DNA of 64,000 nucleotides from positions 4,085,546-4,149,545 of the forward strand of contig BCHH01000002.1 in assembly GCA_001599595.1 (NCBI GenBank), in the 5' to 3' direction. The notes beneath the pieces were generated by a model. That model searched no databases. It saw nothing but the letters and a program-made list of their open reading frames with translations, and was not told the DNA's origin. Positions 57,401 through 64,000 of this stretch are shown here, piece after piece (the stretch's first letter is position 1; each line of letters begins with the position of its first letter). This DNA comes from Beverwykella pulmonaria. Lineage: Eukaryota > Ascomycota > Dothideomycetes > Pleosporales > Melanommataceae. The position numbers were made by a program, and so were the translations under genes.

Positions 57401-59268
57401 TGAATCCACGGGTCAGAGTCTTGAAGGTCTCTTCCTCGATGAGTGCCGTTGGACTCTCGGCGTAAGTGACCAAAGGGTGTTCGGGATTCGGGTATTCCTC
57501 CGGGAAGGTGATCAATAATCGCAATGAAGCCGAAGTCCTCGCGTCTTTCTGTCCTTTGACCCATGGGCCTCTCAACCAGACTCTAATGCGGCGGTTAGGA
57601 ATGTCTACTAATTCCCAAACAACATCGTCGCCGACCTCTCTAGCCACTTCGACGATCTCGTCCGACAGATCATAGTAGTGATGGTGACTAACATCCTCAG
57701 GGCTGACTTTCCGGTCAATCACGCTGGTGGGATTGCGTTCGCCAATCTTGACGCCATCCATCCAAGTAATCTGGTTGACGATCCGTGAGTCATTTTGCCG
57801 GACAGGCGCAGCACTCATGGTGGAGCGAGGGGTGTGGGTTACGTTCGTGACGAACGTGCCTTGCTGGAGAAGTGAAGTAAGATTTCCCTTTAGTAGAGAT
57901 TGTTCAGTCTTGGTGATGGGCTTCATCACCTGGGGAGTTGCAGGAGGATTCTCTCGGTAGGTCACGTACTTTGCTCCTTTCCGAGTGGTACTTGGTTCCG
58001 ACACAGCCTTACCTCCTTTCTTGAACCCAACGGCCTTGCTGAGGAGATCTGGTTTGATACTATGGAGATGAAGATGGCGATCCGTACCCCAGGAAATGAG
58101 TTGAAACTCACGCTCGTCGATGCCGTTATCAACCGAGCCACGAGACCGCCAAAGAAACTCTTGGACGTGCGCATCTTCAGTGTGAGCCTTGAATTGGTGC
58201 ACAGGTTTGGTCGTGTCGTGGGTTTGGCCGTCAGCGGAGTGTGTATAAAGGTTCAGCGCTGAGCTTCCGCGCTTCGCCATGGCGAGGATGCCGTTGGGAA
58301 ATGGCGTGTGGCGAGCGCGCCAGATAGGATAGTCGGTGTGGATGGTACGGCTTGGAGTCGTGATGTCATTCTCCTTTCCGATTCCGTCCCAGAGCTTGAT
58401 GGTCCTGTCGAGGGAGCAGGTGAGGATCTTGCTGCGATTGGAGCGATCCCAATCGATGCCATAGATTTTGGTTCCATGGGCGTTGATTGTCGTAAGGGGC
58501 TCGGCACCTCGACGGAGATCCCAGATGTTGAGGCTTCGATCGTGGGAGGAGGCCAGGATATACTCATCAAGACGATTCCACTTGACCTGGGTCGCGCCTG
58601 CTACAAAGTGAGCCAGGGTGGCAGCTGGCTTCTTTAGGTCGGTCTGCAGCGTTCTAACGGACCTCTGAGCACTTCGAAGGTCCCATGTATAGACGAAGCT
58701 GTCGACACCGCAAGTGGCAAGAACATCCGGGTGGTGGGCGGAAAAGTTGATGTCGGTAATGGCGCGATCATGGGCGTGTAGCGTGAACTCAATAGGGGCC
58801 TTGTTTGCATCCTGCATCATGGACAGATTGTAGATGAGGGCTTTTTGGTTGTAAGTGGAAGCCACCCAGTTGGCGCGAGAAGCAAAGGGGGACCATTGCA
58901 CATCAGCGACGTCCCAGGTGGAGCGGTTGATGATGAGACGCGGCAGCTCATATGGGCTATCGAGGTCGATGACCCGGAGCCCTGTCTTGCTGTTGTAAAG
59001 TTAGGGATGTTGTCTGCAGTCACCAAAGCGAATAACAGGCGGGAAGTAAAAAGTAGTGCTGGCAGATACAGTAGGACTTCCCGTAAAAGGCCCTCACGTG
59101 CGGCGGAGCTCTGGGATTGGCTTACCTAGCCAAGACGACGTCGCGGCCGCTTGGGGAGATGGAAGCGGCGCCAATCTCGTCGTCCACGAATATAGAGACA
59201 TCCTTTCCGAAGGTGGGAGAGTCGAACGGGGACGCGGGCCCAGCGGCAGCTGCTGCGTCCGAGGCCAT
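54446..59268 (-). CDS. MTC5: SEA/GATOR2-type protein Mtc5 (WDR59 homologue)
   Basis: Homologue of yeast Mtc5/Sea3 and human WDR59, part of the SEA (GATOR2-like) complex on the vacuole that tunes TORC1 to amino acids. Three exons, 59126-59268, 55266-58989 and 54446-55213, give 1544 residues. WD40 repeats fill about 60-370 (HAHDRAITDINFSAHHPDVL, SHDRSLNIWDLRRG, CSLDRTIKLWDG). An RWD domain lies at about 490-610 (FPEEYPNPEHPLVTYAES). A long Ser-rich, partly helical middle follows. The C-terminal RING/zinc-ribbon at about 1425-1470 has paired CSIC, CPACGH, HFAC and a Cys-rich GCGCGCGF end. The 52-nt last intron joins SQN to TSGSASQPLS. It is divergent from UBC13, with 260 bp between start codons. 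Confidence 0.93.
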
Positions 59269-59528
59269 TGCTGCGCGGAGGCGCGTGGTGGTTGATGGTC
59301 GATGGTCAGCGGAGCTCGAGCTTGAGCTTGGGGCAGGCAGCCAGGCGCGACCTCTTGGCGGCAGCAGGCGGGGGATCCTCACCGCCTGCCCAATACGCGG
59401 GCGTGCTTTGCCCCCCACGGTGCTAGCGTTCTGCCACTCCCGACATCATCCACTTCTCAGCCCTAGAGTCGTGCGCGTTCAAGCTCATCCTGCCCAAGAT
59501 CACGACTCTCTAAGCTCTACCCAGCATT

Positions 59529-60140
59529 ATGAGCCTCTCCAAGCGTATCATCAAGGAAACCCAGCGCCTGGCTGAGGATGCGTGAGTGCTGGATCCTCCT
59601 CTACCAAGCCAGCAAGGCCTCGCTGACCAAGAATCTGCAGCGTACCAGGTATCAGTGCAGTACCACACGAGGACAACCTTCGATACTTCGACGTCACTAT
59701 CGACGGCCCATCGCAGTCGCCGTATGAGGGTACGTGGGAGCAAGTCTCGTTTTGAGGTGCCGAATACTGACTGCGCACACAGGTGGTGTGTTCAAGGCAG
59801 AACTCTTCCTCCCCGATGACTACCCCATGACCCCGCCAAAGATCCGCTTCCTGACGCGCATCTACCACCCAAACATCGACCGTCTCGGCCGCATCTGTCT
59901 CGATGTGCTCAAAAGTATGGCCAACACTCAATGCTTGCTTATTTAGCACTGCTAACCGGCTCAGGCAACTGGTCTCCAGCCCTCCAGATCAGAACAATCC
60001 TCCTCTCTATTCAAGCTCTTCTGGGAGCTCCCAACCCAGATGACCCCTTAGCGAACGACGTGGCTCAGGCATGGAAGCAGGACGAGCAAGCGGCCATAGC
60101 GACAGCGAAGGACTGGACCAGAACACATGCAAAGCCCTAA
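59529..60140 (+). CDS. UBC13: Ubiquitin-conjugating enzyme Ubc13
   Basis: E2 that with an Mms2-type partner builds Lys63-linked chains, for example on PCNA in error-free damage tolerance. Four exons, 59529-59581, 59641-59729, 59783-59914 and 59965-60140, give 149 residues, the family size. The start [14 protein letters not shown], then [40 protein letters not shown] and [16 protein letters not shown] are near identical to known Ubc13. The active cysteine is C86, and the YPM methionine (M63) that contacts RING partners is kept. The C-terminus is short, ending DWTRTHAKP. Introns of 50-60 nt lie at positions that split conserved blocks cleanly. Confidence 0.98.
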
Positions 60141-62167
60141 GCGGAATACCTCGGATCCTGGCAGACTTTGTCTGCTCCGAACGGTGTGGAATGTGGTGGA
60201 CAAGTCCCTATCTTTGGATACTCTTCCTTACGATACGAGGCTACGACGGAACGATTGTCATAGACATAGGATCTTGTGAGTCCTGGGTGTGGCATTGAAA
60301 GGTAGTAACATACCACGGATATACGGGGTTGGATTTTCATGTTCTGGGGACAGCTGTTCCGCCGGCGGCTCTCCTGACTCTTACCCTATGGCAGAATTTG
60401 ATGAAATGGGTTGATTATCCCTCCTAGCCCAACTATGTATAAGCTGTGTGCTCTAAGATTTGATGTGTTTCTCATATTACTTCGGCGATCACACGACCTG
60501 TGTTTCTCTTTGTCGTTCAAGTTGGAGCGCTGGCGATGGGCTTCATACAGGTATCCCCATGGTGCTCTGATGTGCCTTCTTGCTGATTTGAGACGACTCA
60601 TTTGCCCGGTTACCCGAATGCCCTATACAGGCTACGGAATTCATCTAACTGCTCTCTAAAGCGGTAGGGAACCATGGAGCCGTGAGCATAGTCATATATG
60701 CATACTTCCCAATGCATGGTTTGCTCTCCCCTAGGCGGTATGCCACCAACCCACCCACAGCCTGAGCACACGATGTGGAATGGAGGAATTATTTAAAACT
60801 ACTGGTTAAATATATACATTAGTAAAAAGGCCGCCTAGCTTAGAGAAATTACCAACTAATTCTCGAGGCCTTTTCATCTGTACCCCATACTAACGAGATA
60901 GACTAGCAAAGGCAGCGGCAGCCATCTAGTCGTGATACGGTACCACGGGGTGCGATGACCGAGCCCAAACACCTTATAGCACACCACCCAAAATATACAG
61001 TCACCGATGGGCTTCCTGACCACTCCATCACACGAACCCGACAACGTTTACGACGTCCGGCATCGACGAGCCCTCAAACAGAACGGCATCATCTCCCATG
61101 CGAATTGAATACCAGACAGCCGGCATGCTACGATCGATGTCACACAATACTGCACTACACAGACAGCCTTGCCCACTGTCGCCCTCCCCCATATTCGTAG
61201 AGAAGGATGGTCGCCCTTCGACACACACGACAAGGTCTGAGGAGATTCGCGGCGGAGCTGTCATGCTCATAATTTGGCGGCCTGCACGAGCGGAGCATCG
61301 CACCCATGAAACTAGATCACGATTGATGCTGTTACCGCTGTCTTTGGCAACAAGTCACGCGACACACGGCCATATAGGAACCTAGTAGAAGGCAATAACT
61401 ATACGCAGAAGCAAAGTCACAGAACACACTCAAACCCTGAGGGTCCGAGAGCAGGAACAGATAGACGAAGCCGAGCACTAGGGGAAGACTGAAAGTATAT
61501 TGTCACAGAAATGGTGCTGCAGCACCGTCAGAACCTCGGCTAAGTTAAACAACACCGAAAAGAGTTTTATGGTACGACACACGAATAGGAACATTAGTTT
61601 GAAGAACAAACACACAAATACGTCACTTCCTGAGACGAAATGTACCTAGTCGTAGATAGAAGTCAGACTACAAGCGGAGGCAAGGGAACAGCTAGCTATG
61701 CCTTTTGTATGGCGAAGTGGGGCGTGCTGATTCGTTCGGCAAAGCGTCGGCGGTTCGCCAACCCGCTGAGCACAGCTGCGAGAAATCGCGGCTGAAACCG
61801 AGTAGGATCCAATCAATCAATCATCAATCATTCGCGGGGTGACCCTGACTAGTGCGAGATGACCCCAGACTAACTTAGCTCATACTCTCGCGAGTATTAT
61901 ATTGTAAGATATACGACAAGCGCCCGGAAGGTGACTGATCCGTCCGAAGATTGGGAGTAGTGTTAGAAATAGTATGACCGCAGCGCATGGCGTTTGTCAG
62001 TCGATCCTCCAAGAACGGAAAAACATATCGACTCCAGTACAAGGTCTGTGCCGGTGCGGCTCGACCGTCCTCCCTGCTAGTGGTAGTAACCACAAGTACC
62101 ATTTCACATAGGTTGTACCTTAATGATTGCTAGGCGAACTGCTGTACTTTGGCTATGCTGTTTTGTG
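60141..62167. other. Gene-poor region before right-end accessory zone
   Basis: Two kilobases with no supported gene. Features seen: an imperfect hairpin at 60825-60874, a CAATCAAT run near 61810-61832, and a minus-strand open frame 61028-61303 with protein-like composition but no recognised domain. Confidence 0.5.
60825..60874. repeat. Imperfect inverted repeat (hairpin)
   Basis: Outer arms AAAAGGCC and GGCCTTTT, with inner near-complementary arms GAGAAATT and AATTCTC, around a short loop. Located in AT-rich non-coding DNA. It could be a terminator or a worn mobile-element end. Confidence 0.5.
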
Positions 62168-62792
62168 CTACGTCTGGCCTGCCGCTTTAGAGACAATCTG
62201 CTCGCTAAGTTCCATACCCTCTAATCGCCATGTTATGAGAGCTTTGCGAGATGATATAGTGTAGGGATGTCGAGGATCCAAGGCTACTGCCTCAGCCTGC
62301 AGCAGTCCTCCATTAGCAAAATTGCTTTATTTGTAAGTCCCTGACCCTTTAACGTAAATGCAAGATTGTTCATGATGGTCAGCGTGTCTGGATGGTCCGC
62401 TCCCAGCTTCTTCTTGAAAGTCTCCATCACTTGCACGTCCAGCGATTCGGCATCCGCCCACCGGCCTTGATGTTTGTAAGTAACTGAAATATTATTCATG
62501 CTAGTCAGCGTGTCTGGACGCTCCGCTCCCAGCTCCTTCTTGCTCGGCTCCATCACTTGCACATTCAGCTCTTCCGCTGCATCCCACCGCCCCTGATTCC
62601 GGTAAGTCGAAGCTAGATTAGCCATGCTAGTCAGCGTGTCAGGATGGTCCGCTCCCAGCTTCTTCTTGCTCGTCTCCATCACCTGCACCTTCCGCTCTCT
62701 CCTGCATCCCATCGACCCCTAAGGCGATACGCATGGCCTACCATTACCATGCTGCAGAGCGTATCTTCATGATCTTGACCTAGTATCTTGAT
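62168..62792 (-). pseudogene. Frameshifted TPR (kinesin-light-chain type) relic of an NLR-like protein
   Basis: Tandem 42-residue TPR units read on the minus strand: three with DHPDTLTSMANLA, RPDTLTSMNNIS and DHPDTLTIMNNLA, each followed by Y/G..GQGRW-type turns, plus a worn unit upstream with LGQDHEDTLCSMVMVGHAY. This arrangement is typical of the C-terminal sensor of fungal NACHT/NB-ARC-TPR proteins. The longest open stretch is 62284-62712. The frame is broken about 62695-62705 (between the worn first unit and the next) and again near 62285, beyond which another frame carries the matching tail (LDPRHPYTISS...) to a stop at 62168-62170. No NB-ARC or NACHT domain lies within the window, so this is a fragment. 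Confidence 0.75.
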
Positions 62793-62891
62793 GTATAGAG
62801 GTGAAAAAGAGGAAAATACGAGGCTCGATGTGATAAACTAACACCAAATCTACCGTGATATGCAGATGCGAAATAACGTAACAGTGTCGTA

Positions 62892-64000
62892 TCATATCAA
62901 CGTCCTCAACCTTCCAAAAAGCGCAGCTGGTCTTCGGAATTTTGCTGACCGAGGCGAAATCGTCGGCGGCCCAGATTGCCCAATTCCCGTAGTCTTATTT
63001 GAGGTCGTGTCACCCTCTCCGATTAATCCCCCGCTGCTATTCGCAACCAAATTCTGTCTTACTAAATTCTTCCACTCTTGCCCATGCATCTCCATTAGGG
63101 TCTTATCGGCAAGGGCGGCATCGCAAACTTTGGTGGGCCAATAATAAGCAAGCATGACCGTTAAGCAAGATGAGCAGCCGCGTTCAATCACGAGGCGTAA
63201 GTCAAGTACGGCATCCTCAAAGTAATCGTCCTGGAAAATAAGGTCTTTATATAATGGCATCATCAGGGCTAATGCTTCTGCCATTAGGAGATTTGTCATC
63301 CAACGGAGGCAAGGTATCCCTGATCGCCGGAGCTCAATAATATCCACTTGGCATTGGACAAGAAGTAGGCAAAGTACATACTCGCGGTTCTGGATTTCGA
63401 ATGCATCCATGCCGTTCTCGAACTTCTCGGGGCGGATCTCTTCAAGACCTAGGCGGAAAGGTTTGCATTTTTGAGCCAAATATGCCGTGGCATGCACTAG
63501 GTCATCAAGCGCAATGCAATCGTTCGGGTCGATCTGGTATTTCTCCATGAGGAATGATACAACCATAGCGTTGCCTTCCGATATAGCGTAGACGAGACAT
63601 AGTTTATTGTTTCTGAAAGTGTTCGTTTCTTGATCGATCTTCTTAAGGAGTGAGGGCGAAGCGTAGATGAGGCCTCGTATGATATCTTTGTGATATTGCG
63701 AGTTGATCTTTAGCAGCGTCATCACGAAGTATCTTGCAATCTTAATAACGGTTTCATCCGACCGTCTTTCAATCGCTGCGGTAAGTGCAGTAGATAGTGT
63801 TGCGGGCGACAAGACGATCCCGCAATTCAGGATCCTATCCACCGCTACATAGTCACTGTGAGATAATGCCATGACTAAACCCTCGCTTAACAATGTCGAG
63901 ACCTCGATGCAGCCCCCGCGACTGTTGTGATCTCGAACTAGCTGACCAAAGGCGATTAGTATATTTGGAGACGCACACGCCGCTTCGCAGGCCAGTTGGC
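62892..64000 (-). CDS. Partial unknown helical protein, runs off the right edge
   Basis: Open minus-strand frame from the window edge to a stop at 62892, at least 369 residues; the true start lies beyond 64000. It reads as a soluble, helix-rich protein: LACEAACASPNILIAFGQLV at the edge, then HSDYVAVDRILNCGIVLSPA, LVYAISEGNAMVVSFLMEKY and LVIERGCSSCLTVMLAYYWP. The pattern loosely resembles degenerate ankyrin-like helical hairpins, but no canonical repeat is present. There are no catalytic motifs. The tail (IGEGDTTSNKTTGIGQSGPP) is disordered. It lies on the same strand as and just upstream of the TPR relic. Both may be parts of one decayed accessory gene or of two. Function unknown. Confidence 0.55.
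   Translation of the reverse strand, partial: QLACEAACASPNILIAFGQLVRDHNSRGGCIEVSTLLSEGLVMALSHSDYVAVDRILNCGIVLSPATLSTALTAAIERRSDETVIKIARYFVMTLLKINSQYHKDIIRGLIYASPSLLKKIDQETNTFRNNKLCLVYAISEGNAMVVSFLMEKYQIDPNDCIALDDLVHATAYLAQKCKPFRLGLEEIRPEKFENGMDAFEIQNREYVLCLLLVQCQVDIIELRRSGIPCLRWMTNLLMAEALALMMPLYKDLIFQDDYFEDAVLDLRLVIERGCSSCLTVMLAYYWPTKVCDAALADKTLMEMHGQEWKNLVRQNLVANSSGGLIGEGDTTSNKTTGIGQSGPPTISPRSAKFRRPAALFGRLRTLI

Noticed and set aside
1..64000. tRNA, rRNA, CRISPR or transposase genes
   Set aside because: I looked by eye for tRNA B-box motifs, direct repeat arrays and transposase motifs and saw none. A tRNAscan-SE or RepeatMasker run would be decisive.

Overview
The window reads as nuclear DNA of a filamentous ascomycete (Pezizomycotina; Dothideomycetes is my guess, not proven). 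Genes carry short spliceosomal introns (mostly about 50-60 nt, GTRNGT donors, YAG acceptors). The proteins are typical eukaryotic housekeeping factors plus fungal-only families (a DUF7514-type protein, an NLR-type TPR fragment). Gene density is low for a fungus: about 21 genes or gene fragments in 64 kb, with several 1-2.5 kb intergenic stretches. I saw no tRNA, rRNA, CRISPR array or intact transposon. All gene models below were built by hand from splice signals and reading-frame continuity.

Left third (1-24 kb): a RAD7-like nucleotide-excision-repair LRR protein (its start is unresolved); ribosomal protein eS10, with a 14-nt microexon and a GC-AG intron; the divergently transcribed ubiquitin-fold splicing factor SDE2; a small Gly-rich conserved-looking protein; clamp-loader subunit RFC5 with a perfect MluI cell-cycle box in its promoter; a DUF7514-type protein; the MAPKKK STE11; a zinc alcohol dehydrogenase; a mitochondrial-type M20 beta-ureidopropionase/carbamoylase; the UDP-GlcNAc pathway enzyme GNA1; and the tRNA methyltransferase TRM44.

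Middle (24-44 kb): an unrecognised 701-residue protein with a C-terminal coiled coil, the very large helicase SEN1, a Dnf-type P4-ATPase lipid flippase, and an unrecognised seven-exon 672-residue protein with a degenerate PCNA-binding motif.

Right third (44-64 kb): a tetraspanin, an MCM1 MADS-box regulator with a long pyrimidine-rich leader, an APC-family permease, the SEA-complex protein MTC5/WDR59 divergent from UBC13, and at the right edge an accessory zone with a frameshifted TPR relic of NLR-receptor type and a truncated unknown helical protein.

The genes do not form one pathway, and there is no secondary-metabolite or other functional cluster. DNA replication and repair are over-represented (RAD7, RFC5, UBC13, SEN1, possibly the 672-residue protein), but I treat this as chance. 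The best leads are the unknown PIP-motif protein, the splicing oddities in eS10, the unresolved RAD7 start, and the decaying NLR-type locus at the right end. I did not find convincing evidence of a wholly new system.
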